This document shows, piece by piece, positions 11,575-22,160 of a stretch of 64,000 nucleotides of DNA (within the stretch, counting starts at the first letter, position 1; every line of letters begins with the position of its first letter). The stretch is from NCBI GenBank assembly GCA_020002185.1, contig CM034534.1, positions 67,102,691-67,166,690 on the forward strand, given 5' to 3'. The notes below the pieces were generated by a model. That model worked only from the letters and a program-made list of their open reading frames with translations, did not search any database and was not told where the DNA came from. This stretch comes from Paraescarpia echinospica (taxonomy: Eukaryota; Annelida; Polychaeta; Sabellida; Siboglinidae). The translations under genes were made by a program, and so were the position numbers.

Positions 11575-12841
11575 AAATAAACTTGTTGTTGTTCTTAGTT
11601 ACACAAAAAATTGTCGTGGAATGACGTGGATAGACATTATTTCGATACTTGCTTACACCTACCCATGGAGCCACAAACCAGAGGTATCAAATACCACCAT
11701 TTATCTCTTGGGTTTGCTTATCCATTTCCGGACGTTGCAGCCTTGATGGATTGTCTATAGACAGCTCTTTCGTTTGCCAGTCTCCTCATTCGCCATACGT
11801 GTGCTCCCATCCATTCCTCTATGTCCTTCCCCCATTGTCTCCTAGGTCTTCCCCTGCTTCTGCTGCCTTCCAATTTTTCCTTCCATTATTAGTCTCTCTA
11901 GAGACTGGTGCCGTTTCACATGGCCGAAATAACTTCTGTTTCTTTGCAAAGTTCAATAAAGTCCCGGGTATAACACCAAGCTCATATGCGATGGATTCAT
12001 TAGTTCTACGTTCAGTCCACGAAACTCGTAATCTCTTTCTATAACACTTGTTTTCAAATGCATTTATACGTTTAGTAATGTTCTTATTAAGAGTCCAGGT
12101 TTCGCATCCATATGTAGCCGTTGGAAATATGCAGACTCGGATAATTCGTAGTTTCATATGTTTGTTCGTTGCTGTCCACAGCTTCTTCATCTCCGTCAAC
12201 TTTTTACTCGCCATTGCCAAACTCCGTTTGATCTCTTTCGTCCCATCTCCATCCGCTTCTATCAGTGACCCCAGATATTCAAAACTTTCCACTCGTTCTA
12301 TTTCCTCGCCATCTACTGTGACTTCTGATGGTTCTCGACATCCTTTCACATCCCTAATCTTAGTCTTCTTTACGTTTAGTTTCAATCCTTTCATCTCGCT
12401 GTGCTCTTTAACAGTAGTTATCAGTTTATCAAATTCTTCTTTTGTATCGGATAATAACGCTGTGTCATCGGCATATCTCAATTCATATCTTCTGTCCATT
12501 CACTTTCAGTCCATTTAAAAACTTGCTTCTCGTATCAGTCTCGACTTCTCTCATTATATTCTCTGTGTATAGACTGAATAGGTGGGGGGGGGAACAAAAT
12601 GCACCCCTGTCTCACTCCCTTGCCGACTGGGAACCAATATGTGGTACCACACTCTAATCTCACTGCAGACTGCTGTCCAACATATAAATTTTGGATAAGT
12701 GATGTAATTTTCTGGTCAAATCCCATGCGTATCAAGGTTTTCCAGAGTTGTTGATGACTAACATTATCAAAAGCTTTTGAATAATCTATGAAACAGATCC
12801 TAAGGTCATGGTTATACCACCATTACAATATTTTAATCTTA
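11575..12841 (-). mobile_element. RTE-like LINE, 5'-truncated, minus strand
   Basis: Reading the minus strand from 12825, it opens inside the RT palm (CFIDYSKAFDNVSHQQLW), then GVRQGC, the catalytic YADDTALL, a FEYLGSL block, TYGCETWTLNK and a basic C-terminus. The frame shifts near 12535-12500 and again near 11850. After the second shift the protein resumes as GRPRRQWGKDIEEWMG and ends at a stop at 11719. An approximately 145-bp 3' tail ending in AACAACAACAAG follows. The blocks match RTE-type elements; the clade call is inference. 5' truncation plus a flanking direct repeat is the normal outcome of target-primed reverse transcription. Confidence 0.8.
11719..12825 (-). pseudogene. Reverse transcriptase fragment of RTE-like LINE
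   Basis: Codes for the RT from palm motif A to the C-terminus in three successive frames: about 12825-12535, 12499-11850 and 11850-11719. A G-run near 12580-12590 sits where the SPPLFNLY region expected after GVRQGC is disrupted, consistent with a homopolymer frameshift. The product would be non-functional. Confidence 0.8.
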
Positions 12842-12877
12842 GACTCATTTTCAGTGGCGCGATCAGGGAGTTGACCA
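12842..12877. repeat. 36-bp direct repeat, right copy (probable target-site duplication)
   Basis: Matches 11539-11574 except for two substitutions in the middle (CCATCTG versus CGATCAG). Confidence 0.7.
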
Positions 12878-12894
12878 CCAGTCAGATATCTCAG

Positions 12895-13065
12895 GTAAGA
12901 AAACGGCCCTCTAGATGGCATAGCATATTGCAAATACGTAAGTAAATATAACTAAAAAACGATCGTTTTTAATACATGTTCAGTTTGTAGATGGCCAATG
13001 GTCCAAGGACGTGGATGAACATAGGAGAAAGCGAATGGACCTGCACGCCGCGGAGAAGATACTGT
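12895..13065. repeat. Dispersed repeat, copy 2
   Basis: Related to 7548-7740 through ordered short blocks; see that entry. Confidence 0.45.
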
Positions 13066-13914
13066 TAACATGTCCAACAGTTAGCGGACTAACATATAGA
13101 CTCACACATGTAGATGACAGTGGAAAACATAAATATGTTCACATGTGTTAGTATTTAACGACACGGGTAAACGCATGTCTTGTAAACACACGAGGAGGGT
13201 GTTGCAGCGGTCTCAACCTCTCATCTATTTGAGAGGCCAACTTCCCTTCTTCCGTCCGTTTCGTGAGCCCACTGGCCTCTGTGCCCACCTTCAACCTGTT
13301 TTGGGGCCAACCCCTCTCCTTCCTCACTTCATGCCACCGCCTTACCGATATTTGCACCCGAACATCGGTTTTGGCGGAAGCAGACTAGAGTCGGTAAAGT
13401 GTTGTGGTATATATATATATATATATAGTGGTCAAAGTGACCCCCACTGTCAGCGGTCAAGGAGAGGTAAGCGTATCGTGTACAACTGATAATGTCAGAT
13501 TGTTATGACCATCTCACCCTTACAGAAAGATCGCCGGTGATATAATAGGACAGACGGCTACGACAATCAACAAACGTATCGAGTATTACACTCACCCACA
13601 GTAAGCCTATTCCACATCTGCTCTGACAATTTGGTGTCCCGCTCGACCTTCAATGTTGTGAAGTTGACGATCGCACTCAAAAGATGGTGATCCACATACT
13701 AACATTTAAACAACATTTGTGTTGTCAGTTTTAGAAGCAAGACTTTTGATGTTGCTGAAAAGATGACGGTCATGCTAGCCGCTAGTTGAAAATACTATCC
13801 CTCAAACACACTACGGTCGCGTTACGAATGCGCGCTCAACACGTTACAGTAGTGTGTTGTGCCTCTTTAGGAAAGTCGCCAACCTTACCATATAGATGAC
13901 TGACTCGGGCATTT
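13066..13914. other. Intergenic DNA, no gene seen
   Basis: Includes a short (TA)n tract at 13409-13427. No supported gene. Confidence 0.5.
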
Positions 13915-14360
13915 TTCAAAACATTACCCAATTTGAAAACACTCTAGTGTGTTTTAAAATTAATTTGAAAACACTCTACAGTGCTTTGAATTAAATTTGA
14001 AAACACTCTGGTCAAGGTGAGACCATTCACCTGTAGAAATTCCCAAGCACTTACTCGTTCATATGTTTTCATGGTTGAATGTTTTGAAATTGCTGTTGGA
14101 ATTATAAAACACCACCTATCTTGAAAACACTCTAGAGTTATATCCATATCGTGCTTTAAATATAATGTAATGTGTAAACATATATTTTTAGGAGTAGAGT
14201 GTTTTAAAATTGATATGTAAGTGTTTTCAACTTAACCAGTGTTTTGAACTTGGATATGTGAGTGTTTTGAAATTAATTTGAAAACACTGTAGCGTGTTTT
14301 CAAATTAATTTAAAAACACTGCCGTGGTGTTTTCCGGGGTGAATGTTTTGAAATTGCTGC
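13915..14360. repeat. Cluster of AAAACACT/AGTGTTTT palindromes
   Basis: At least eight degenerate copies of a palindromic unit of the form AATTTGAAAACACTCTAG followed by its inverted half (TGTGTTTTAAAATT). The clearest copy is at 13930-13961. Others lie near 13966, 14003, 14120, 14197, 14228, 14258-14311 and 14310-14345. Units are irregularly spaced and on both strands, so this is not a simple tandem array. Confidence 0.7.
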
Positions 14361-14671
14361 ACCGGCAGTAATTAAAAAAAACCTCCCCTCCAAGTCTTCT
14401 TCGCAACATAGCGTAGTTTCAGATTCGTTGAAGTTCCATTGTTTATTTTTCGCCAGACTTATAAACTGTACCATTTAACCTGTATTTCATCACGGTTTCG
14501 CGCCAGTTCTCCATTTAAGTGGCATTGTCGTGAGCAGTTTTTTCGACAGCATCATCTGGCTCACACATAATAATCACCGTTGTTTCGGTTGTTGCTTGCC
14601 CGAGCTACAAACGTTTTCTCCCGAGGGGACAAACATATTTCCGCTTTCTGGTCTGCTGCATGTTACACTTA

Positions 14672-15022
14672 GGCGACGGAACCGGTGGGGCTTGGGGGGG
14701 TGGGGGGGGGGGGCTGAGTCCCAAAAATTGTTTTGGTGGAGGGGCTGGAGATAGGATTAGTCCCCAAAATGTAGGGAAAGGGGTGCGTTTTGGATAGAAT
14801 TGGCTGTTTTTGTGACCCTGAAGGTGTTTTGGCGAGCCTCAAGGGATATGCAAATGGAGGTTGTTAGGGAGGTTAAACATTTATGAACGTCGCCGCGAAA
14901 AATCTTCAACTGCATCCCCTGCCTCTGTCTTCCGATGTCATGTCTGAGCAAACCGACAGCGCAGGAGTGCTGAACTGAAGCTTCGGACTCAGCCCCCTCA
15001 ACATTAATTTCGTTCCGACGCC
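14672..15022 (+). mobile_element. MITE-like element, copy M1
   Basis: Begins GGCGACGGAACC and ends CGTTCCGACGCC, an imperfect terminal inverted repeat. The interior starts with GGGGCTTGG and CCCAAAAATTGTTTTGGTGG, then AGGATTAGTCCCCAAAATG, then units with GGCGAGCCTCAAGGG, and finally a GTCTTCCGATGTCATG block before the right end. The same blocks occur in the same order, inverted, in copy M2 (18666-19195). It has no coding capacity. Confidence 0.7.
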
Positions 15023-15047
15023 AGTGTGACCCTCGGACATCTGCTTC

Positions 15048-15545
15048 AACGCAATAATACTACTAATAATAAAAGTACTTATATATGCGCCAGATCAATT
15101 GAAATTGCTCTCGGACGCTTTACATACATGTATGCACAAACATATATATTTAATAATATTTTATATAAAAAGAAATGCTAAGAAAATAAACATGTAAATT
15201 ATATAACATTACCTTACATATAGCATAGATTAAAAACGAATTAAAAACTAGTTTTTAATTTATGTATATAGTTACTAAAACAAGTTTTAAAAAATACAGA
15301 TAATAAAAAACTTTTAAACAAATCAATATATTAAGACATTCTTAAAAAAACTACTTTAAATACATTCACGTATACAAGAAGAATGACCATAACTATGCTA
15401 AGATACTAATAGAATAATATATAGTTATTTAAAGAAAGCATCCTCATCGGTGAATTATAAAAAAGCTTGTTTAAAAAAGTAAGTTTTCAAAAGTGTTTGA
15501 AACACTTAATTGTAGTGATGTTGCTGTCCTGAGCGAAGGCAAGCA
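15048..15545 (-). mobile_element. L2-like LINE, 3'-end fragment, minus strand
   Basis: Closely parallels 23953-24380 over its length: AAAAGTACTTATATA, a GCGCC block, AATTGAAATTGCTCTCGGACG, the AAGACATTCTTAAAAAAACT block, and GTAGTGATGTTGCTGTCCTGAG. It stops matching near 15541, so it is a separate, severely 5'-truncated insertion of the same LINE family. Confidence 0.8.
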
Positions 15546-15649
15546 AGAATCATTTTAAAACTCCTACTCAGACAAGTTGCACGCGAGCCGCGTACGCTAT
15601 ATGAAAGCGCGACTCAGATCTGAGTAGTTGAACTGAAAAAGGTCAAAAA

Positions 15650-15674
15650 TTATATATATATATATATATATATC
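15650..15674. repeat. (TA)n microsatellite
   Basis: Pure TA dinucleotides between the L2 fragment and the SINE. Confidence 0.85.
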
Positions 15675-15719
15675 AAAATGTTTTATATATAATATATACG
15701 CGGATGTTGTAAAGGTAAC

Positions 15720-16028
15720 GATAAGTACTTATATACCGCTGCTAAAAACGCTTTACACTTTACTCCCTGGCAGACATGTTCAATCGAACACCATCTCGAC
15801 TTCTCTGGGAAGCATTCAGCCAAGCTGCAATTAATGCGCAAAGACTATTAGTACACAAATATCAGCCACTGTCCATAGCCAGATAATCATACAGCCGAGT
15901 CAACTGGAGCAACGTAGAGTGAACGAACTTGCCTAAGGTTCGACACCGCAGCACATGATTCGAATCCGGTTTCTCTCGGTCGAGAGTCCGAAGCTCTAGC
16001 CACTACACCACTGCACTTCCCTATTGTC
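15720..16028 (-). mobile_element. tRNA-derived SINE, family 1, minus strand
   Basis: On the minus strand the head reads like a tRNA: an A-box-like TGGTGTAGTGGCTAGAGC and a B-box GGATTCGAATC (plus-strand 15957-15967). A body follows with GGCTATGGACAGTGG, TTAATTGCAGCTTGGCTGAA and AGGGAGTAAAGTGTAAAGC, then the tail GGTATATAAGTACTTAT. The copy at 31695-32008 matches block by block. The tail matches the 3' end of the local L2-like LINE, so that LINE is the likely mobilising partner. Confidence 0.85.
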
Positions 16029-16029
16029 A

Positions 16030-18105
16030 TGCAGGTAACGCAGCCTGGGGATTCGGGGGTTCGCGTGAACCACTATTTTTTGCGTGCCCCTTTCAGAAAC
16101 GAAACCCCCTATTTTCAGAAAAATCTTATGTTACGAACACGACCACAGGTAAACCGTATGAAGTGGGAGGGGGTGAAATACACTCGAGGTCTCAGGAGGA
16201 CGCAGTTGTGTTTATAGCAATTTTACAACGTTTCGCGTGCGGTTCAAATGGGAAGAATTTCAAAGGGCTCGCAGTTCGCCTCAGAGCAGGCGGACAGTGC
16301 CGCCATCTAGAGGATAAATGGTACAACATTGAAACGAATAATAATCATTGGTTGTTTTCACGATTCAAGACAACCGGTAAGGAATATTTTATTCAACTCG
16401 TAATACGTACAACACTACTAACGTCCGTCAATACTATAAAAATTAAGTAAATAAACAATGTATGTACACGAACTTATGTACAAAACTACGACGACGTATA
16501 TAAAATTGCTACAGTTGTACTTAATATATTAATTAACATAATGATACTCGTATATTACACTAACGTTGCATTCTGATAACGTCTGTCTTTTAAATACAAA
16601 TTCCCAGTAAATCAATCTGCCCCATAAACTATGTGTCACTTTCCTCTACTGCTTTATTTATTTAACAGAATATGTAAATTTAAAACGAAACGGCACAAAA
16701 GACGAACATTACATCCGCGTATCATACATTTATGATTTCTATGGCCGGACCTGACGACCTGTAATTTTGCAAAAACAATTAAATATAGAATATCGCATTA
16801 GGTGCCAAAGTGATATATACAGTAGCAAGTACGATCAGGTAAATAAATATTGTTAATTTTCTTTAAAACAGTTAAATATGTTTGTTTAACTCAGAATGCA
16901 ACGTTACAGCCTCTCCAACATTGCACAACAACATAGTGACACGTTATAGCCGTACATAGCAATTCTGCAAATGCTTATTATTATTACTATTATATCAATT
17001 GGTTCCTTTGTAATTTTCGTGCCGTCGTAATAAAACACGGTGGCGGCGCAGCACAAATGATCGGACATGGCCGCACACGGCGTCCGAATGTTTGTGCTAC
17101 TCCGCCAGTGGTCGAGTACGATAACCGCGGAGGGCAGATTGCAAAGGTACCATTTTATATTGGTTCACACACCTAATGCTCTTGCCAAATTAAACGTTGT
17201 GGACTATATTCGCTGTCGCTACAGTAGACTGCTGTTGTTCGGCTACGTGCGCTGTTGGTGGGGTGGGGAAACGCCAAACTGTGTAAATATGGGGATAATT
17301 CTACATAATAATACATTCCCACGGGCAGCACATGTATTCCTGCGCTGTTTTCAATAATAGTATTCAAACTACTTCATTCAATTATACATTTCATTCTTCT
17401 AATACTAACTGACGTCCTCAAGTATTATATCAACACAGAAGTTTGTGTAATTATATATGCTAAAGGTTCATATTTGTGTGTGCGTGCGTACGTGCGCGCG
17501 CGCGCGTGCATGTGCGCAATGTACATACGGTCATGATCCATGTAACATCACACGGATAAAGTATGAAAATTAGCTAAATACGTGTTACGCAGTGTTAGAG
17601 AAACAAAGACATCTTACTCTGACGCTCGTTGACCATGGTTTGCATAGAACATTTTAAAACTCAACATATCTGACATACGCTTCCCCATCATCGCATACAC
17701 CAATAGTACTGACTCATTGTCTGCAAATTCATACTGTACGCCGAAAAATGTCCTTCCTTGCAAACGGCTGGCCTAAGATATTCACAAAGTCAACAAAAAC
17801 ATAATACGTTTCGTATTCGTCTAACCTCCATTTCTGATTTTGAGCGATTCAAAATTACTCCCAAAATCACAGCTAATGCCCACCGGATTCAACTGACGTG
17901 ACGCGTTTCCAAGACTTGGTTTAATATCCATATGGCGGGAAAATACATCGCAACAGTGGCGCCACCCATCAAGTGAAAAAATGATCACAGCACTTTTACA
18001 GAACTATGGTTTCCGAGACATCACCAGCCACGCTGCCTTCGTGTAATATCCACAATCCGTCATAGTGCATTAATATATATTCCACTCGATAGGTGGTGCA
18101 CTGTG
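16030..18105. other. Intergenic DNA downstream of gene A
   Basis: AT-rich, no supported gene. A GT/CG-rich alternating purine-pyrimidine tract is at 17478-17520. Confidence 0.5.
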
Positions 18106-18109
18106 TTGA

Positions 18110-18115
18110 TTTATT
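18110..18115 (-). terminator. Candidate polyadenylation signal of gene A
   Basis: AATAAA on the minus strand, about 157 nt past the gene A stop codon. This position suits a short 3' UTR, but the hexamer alone is weak evidence. Confidence 0.45.
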
Positions 18116-18271
18116 TCCCTGCAATACGTGGTGACGGCCAACCCACCACACGTAACGCTTTACGTTTTCCCGGAATTTGTGACCTCATGCAACGAAAACA
18201 AATGAAGTAGCGCTGATAAACCGCAAATATAATCCCAAGTATACGCGGCAAAGTTATGTCATGCTGCTCCA

Positions 18272-18451
18272 CTACGTGGCGCCACCATCGTCGTCGGGCT
18301 CCGACCTCCGCCCCCGTCTCCAGTGTCGTTGGGGATCGATCTGGGACGCGTCCCTCGTGGGCCGGACACACTTCCCATCGGTGACACGAAAGTCGTCGAT
18401 GGCGATGTCGCCTTGATAGCCCGTCTGGAGGAACGCAGCCTCAAATACGAC
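18272..18451 (-). CDS. Gene A terminal exon: end of MAM domain and tail
   Basis: Acceptor CCCAG at the 18451 side, phase 0. It encodes VVFEAAFLQTGYQGDIAIDDF, the near-invariant end of a MAM domain (a V/I-FEA block, then GDIAIDD), followed by a conserved Cys in TDGKC. A 30-residue charged tail follows and ends with TAG at 18272-18274. No transmembrane segment, so the product is likely secreted. The 180-nt exon keeps frame with the preceding phase-0 exon. Confidence 0.85.
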   Translation of the reverse strand, partial: VVFEAAFLQTGYQGDIAIDDFRVTDGKCVRPTRDASQIDPQRHWRRGRRSEPDDDGGAT

Positions 18452-18665
18452 CTGGGAATATAACAGTATGGAAATTTTGAGAAATGCCACCTTTTGTGGG
18501 TATGACATTCTGCATAAAATTCATATTTCTATTACATCATATAAATCCGTATTAACAGTTCGTACATGTATATAACCGGTGTACAGTATTCCTTTTCGGT
18601 AGCAGAAAGAAGTTATTACATCCATCGTTTTGAAAAGAAATTGTGAACACTCAAACATTTACATA

Positions 18666-19195
18666 GGCGCCGGAACGAAATTAATATTGGATGTGCTGAG
18701 CCGTAGGTTCAGCACAACTCCGCTGTCGGATCACATCGGAAAACTGGGGGGGGGGGGGTGTATGTGGAGGTGTGTGTGTGGGGGGGGGGGGGGGGGGGGG
18801 CGTTGAATATATTTTTGCGGCGACGTTCACAGAATTTTGAAGCTGGCCAGAAAAAACACCTTGAGGCTTTCCAGAAAACTTGATTTGCATCCTCCTTTGA
18901 AGCTCGCCGGAAAACCCACATCGAGACTCTCCAGAAACCTAAATTTGCAAACCCCTTGAGGCTAGCCAAAACACCTTCATGCTCACCAAAAATATCAAAT
19001 TCAAATTCCACCCCAAAATGCACCCTTCTCTAAATGTTGGCGAGGCTAATCCTACCTCCATTACCCCACGAAAACATGTCCACCCGAAAATGCACACTCC
19101 TTCCCTAAATATTGGGAGGCTAACCCTATTTCCAGCTTCCCACCAAAATATTGGGGCTAAGCCTCCCGAAGCATTCCGGTTCCGGCGCCGGCGCC
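18666..19195 (-). mobile_element. MITE-like element, copy M2, inside a gene A intron
   Basis: Plus-strand left end GGCGCCGGAACG and right end GGTTCCGGCGCCGGCGCC form inverted termini, flanked by TA on both sides (a possible TA target duplication). Read on the minus strand it parallels M1: GCTTAGCCCCAATATTTTGG, AGGGTTAGCCTCCCAATA, repeated GGCGAGC..CAAGG units, long G/C runs near 18747-18800, then the CCGATGTGATCCGACAGCGG block. It lies in the last intron of gene A. Confidence 0.75.
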
Positions 19196-19481
19196 TATGA
19201 TATAAATCAACTACACTGTGCAGAGTATAAGGAATCTAGCGAAATTAGTATGGCACAGCTACAAACGCAGCACTTAAACTGTTAACAATCCATCGCGCCC
19301 GGTGTATAAAACACTAAATCGTTTGTAAGTCTACCGGCCTGGCCTACCGCTATCACCATTCTCATTGGCTGCGTCATTCAGTATCATAGGCTCTGCTTTT
19401 ACGCTCTCTTGCATATATTCACAATTCCTGCGCAAGCTACGACGAATCTGTTGGATGGATCAGAGTTCATAATACATTTAC

Positions 19482-19592
19482 CTTGTAGCCTTTGTGTACC
19501 ACGTGACGGGGAATTGTCATCCGGGCAGTTGACCAGACGTTACCTTGGTTACCGTATGCACGCCACAAAGGCGACAATTCAGCATCGTCAAC
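19482..19592 (-). CDS. Gene A exon: middle of MAM domain
   Basis: A 111-nt, 37-codon exon, phase 0 at both ends. Acceptor TTGTTGTAG, then GTTGACGATG; donor AAG followed by GTAAAT. It encodes LWRAYGNQGNVWSTARM..., matching the MAM consensus L-W-x-x-x-G-N-Q-G-x-x-W-x-x-A. It ends KGYK, which joins to VVFEA of the next exon to give the usual Y-K/Q-V-V-F-E-A. There is no internal Met start, so a start-to-stop ORF search would miss it. Confidence 0.88.
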
Positions 19593-20063
19593 CTACAACA
19601 AAGAACAACTCATCAACTGCGTAACACGAGAGAGACAGGTAGAAAAATAGTTAGTTCTCTTTAGCTCAATGATAACAGTGGTAGACACTAATTGTCATAC
19701 CCTAGATAAGTACCATAGGGATTGCAAGCAACCACATCGCATTGCACAATTGCTGGAAATGCAAAAGAAACATTAGTACACACTCTACAACTAAGAGTGA
19801 AGAGGTTCATCAGATTGAATGGTTCAAATGGGCATTTTTTATATTTATTTCGCAGTTAATAAATTTTTCTCCTGTGACGTGTTGACCGCTATCAGCGGCT
19901 TTTCATCAAACAGCCATCGCTTGATCGAAATGTATCAAAAAAATGTACAAATTGACTGCGAAATAAGTAAAACATTATTAATAATAAAGGTAGGTTTGCA
20001 CAGGCAGCATGTCGTTGGACCTTATCGAATATCTCCCGGCAGATTAATAATGTTTGAAAAATG

Positions 20064-20064
20064 T

Positions 20065-20105
<41 letters not shown>

Positions 20106-20106
20106 G

Positions 20107-20156
<50 letters not shown>

Positions 20157-20158
20157 GT
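20064..20158. repeat. (TA)n microsatellite with short CA insert
   Basis: Two TA runs separated by ACACACACAGA. Confidence 0.9.
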
Positions 20159-20199
20159 ATGATCACTGTCGAATAACAAAGTTCCAGCTCCATTAATTG

Positions 20200-20305
20200 T
20201 GACGCATTATTCGTTTACTGGGTAATGCGTTGTAAAAGTGATTCATACGACAACCGGAAACGGAGATAAGCGAAGTGCATTTCGGGAAACTCGTACATAC
20301 GAAGA
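20200..20305. repeat. Intronic duplication, copy 1
   Basis: Matches 20625-20727, sharing ACGACAACCGGAAACGGAGA and GAAGTGCATTTCGGGAAACT, with GGTAA(T/C)GCGTTG upstream. The partner copy abuts the 3' side of the gene A exon at 20746-20897. Confidence 0.75.
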
Positions 20306-20368
20306 ACCAAGCAACATCCGAAATGGTACCGAGTCGTGTAGTTTGACTCAGGGTAGATCTGCACAGCG

Positions 20369-20515
20369 CTTAGTCTTCGTAGGAGACAAAACGCTGTGCA
20401 GAAGAAAAAAAGAAAAAGTTGGTTTCCTTGGTTAATTTCGTTTAGTCTTCGTAGGAGACTAAACGCTGTGCAGAAGAAACAAATACAAAGTTGGTTTCCT
20501 TGGTTAATTTAGAAA
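20369..20515. repeat. Tandem duplication of about 72 bp, two copies
   Basis: Two adjacent copies of TTAGTCTTCGTAGGAGAC, then ACGCTGTGCAGAAGAA and GTTGGTTTCCTTGGTTAATT, differing by a few bases. It lies between the two copies of the 100-bp duplication. Confidence 0.85.
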
Positions 20516-20624
20516 CAGTTATCACGAGTGGGTTTCTAATGATTATGCTATTTACAGAATATTAATTAAACACGTATTAATATAACGAAACACATAAAAA
20601 ATTAGTCGCTACGCCGTTAACTAC

Positions 20625-20727
20625 GCGGCGTTATTCGATTTGTAGGTAACGCGTTGCGATACGACAACCGGAAACGGAGATACACGAAGTGCATTTCGGG
20701 AAACTCGTGCATGCGAAGAACCAGATA
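20625..20727. repeat. Intronic duplication, copy 2
   Basis: Partner of 20200-20305; it starts about 20 bp inside the intron following the 20746-20897 exon. Confidence 0.75.
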
Positions 20728-20745
20728 CGCTCCGGTGGTACTCAC

Positions 20746-20897
20746 GTATGAGAAGACGTTGAGGGTGCCGATGTGGCGCCCGTACATGTGGTAGTAGAAC
20801 TCGACGCACTGGTCGTCCATGCCCCGGAAGTGTGGTGACGTCAGCAGGGCTTTCGGGTTCCTCAACGTTCCCGTAGCCTCGACGTACATATAATGAC
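20746..20897 (-). CDS. Gene A exon: early-middle part of MAM domain
   Basis: A 152-nt exon. Acceptor TTTGTAG then GTCATTATATG (phase 1); donor TCATAC followed by GTGAGT (phase 0). It encodes HYMYVEATG... with SPHFRGMDDQCVEFYYHMYG and HIGTLNVFSY. These are the MAM hallmarks: a YM-Y-x-E-A strand, the C-V/L-x-F-Y-Y-H-M-Y-G block and the G-T-L-N-V strand. It joins in phase 0 to VDDAELSPLWRA of the next exon. The phase-1 acceptor fits the phase-1 donor of exon 1 or of a missing intermediate exon. Confidence 0.88.
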
Positions 20898-21076
20898 CTA
20901 CAAATATGGCCGACGCGTTAAAAGTAATGTTAGCTCTTTCATTTTGTTAGTAACTTTGTAGACTCATACAATTTTAGTCGATGTATTAATCATTATACAC
21001 GTATTGCTATTTAGATACATTGTCAAAACCCTTGGACATAATTGTGCTTTTGATATGAGTATCAAAATAAAGTGTA

Positions 21077-21372
21077 TTATTATTATATTATTATTATTAT
21101 TATTACAGCGCTGTATCCGATCCCTTGGGATCACTGAACACGATTTACACTCCACGACTGATTTTGGAAGCGTTCAGCCATGTTACAATTGCTGCACAAA
21201 TATTATATGTTTATATACACCCACTACAATCCATAGCTACGTACACGTGTATGTAGATGAGTGTACTAAGGCAACGTGGCGGAAACGAAATTGCCCATGT
21301 AACATCAGCAAGTTGACTCGAACCATAGTCCCCTCGACTCGTATTACGACGTTGTAACGCTAGGCTACTGAG
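21077..21372 (-). mobile_element. tRNA-derived SINE, family 1, diverged, minus strand
   Basis: On the minus strand: a tRNA-like head with GGTTCGAGTC B-box, then GGGCAATTTCGTTTCCGCCA, GTAGCTATGGATTGTAG, TGGCTGAACGCTTCC and GGATACAGCGCTGTAA, ending in an (AAT)n tail. Block order is the same as the copies at 15720 and 31695 but it is more diverged. It sits in a gene A intron. Confidence 0.75.
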
Positions 21373-22160
21373 TACAAGGCGGTGAAGTTTGTTATCTCAA
21401 AAAAGTGTTTCACGTTGTTACTGGGTTGGTTTTCCTTCAGATACATTAGGGGAAATAAATAGTGTCCGCACCTCGTACCATTATCCGTGGAATTTCCAGC
21501 TGCTAAACACATATACAGCGCATAACGTTTTCTAACAGTTTACATTTAAGGAATGCAAACAAACCATTCTGCAGGAGGCGAGCAGTGTGGCAGGAATGTG
21601 CGATGTTTAAAAGAAACATTGTATTTATTGCACTGTGTCGAAGCTTTCATCAAAGATCTCGCCACCAAAGAAAATACCCTATACGACGGGTACATACCCT
21701 ACAGGGGTACACAGTTTAGATATTTGTGTTACACTGCGGTAATTGCGAACAGCAAGTTGTATTTGAGAGAACCATGGTGTTTTTTCGAACGCTGTGCAGT
21801 GTGTTCGAGAAACGCGCTGCATTTTTTAACGTAATTAAAAATCAGGTTTTTGTATTTGTATAATATTTTTGAAATGTTTATAACGTCCGTTCAAAATACA
21901 CAAGCAGATGGGAACTGGGTGGTGCTAGTTCCGTCGTAGAAGGCACCGAATGACTATCAATAAATATCGCCGTCAGAAAAACTGAACCAAGCACGCGTCC
22001 ATCAGCTCTAGGGACTTGACGGATGTACATCGCAATACACCGTTTGGCCTCGTAACAGGACCTGCCTTTATTGCAGCGACGAAAGTTCCATGTTTATTAC
22101 AAGTTTGCTGGCGTGGAAAAAAATCGTAAACCCAGACCATTGACCATGTTTTCCACTTCC
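21373..22160. other. Intronic DNA of gene A, nothing recognised
   Basis: No supported exon. The frames found here have no domain and no matching splice sites. Confidence 0.4.

Noticed and set aside
15950..16028. Minus-strand tRNA gene
   Set aside because: The tRNA-like A and B boxes are followed by a SINE body and tail; the same arrangement recurs at 31695 and elsewhere, so it is a SINE head.
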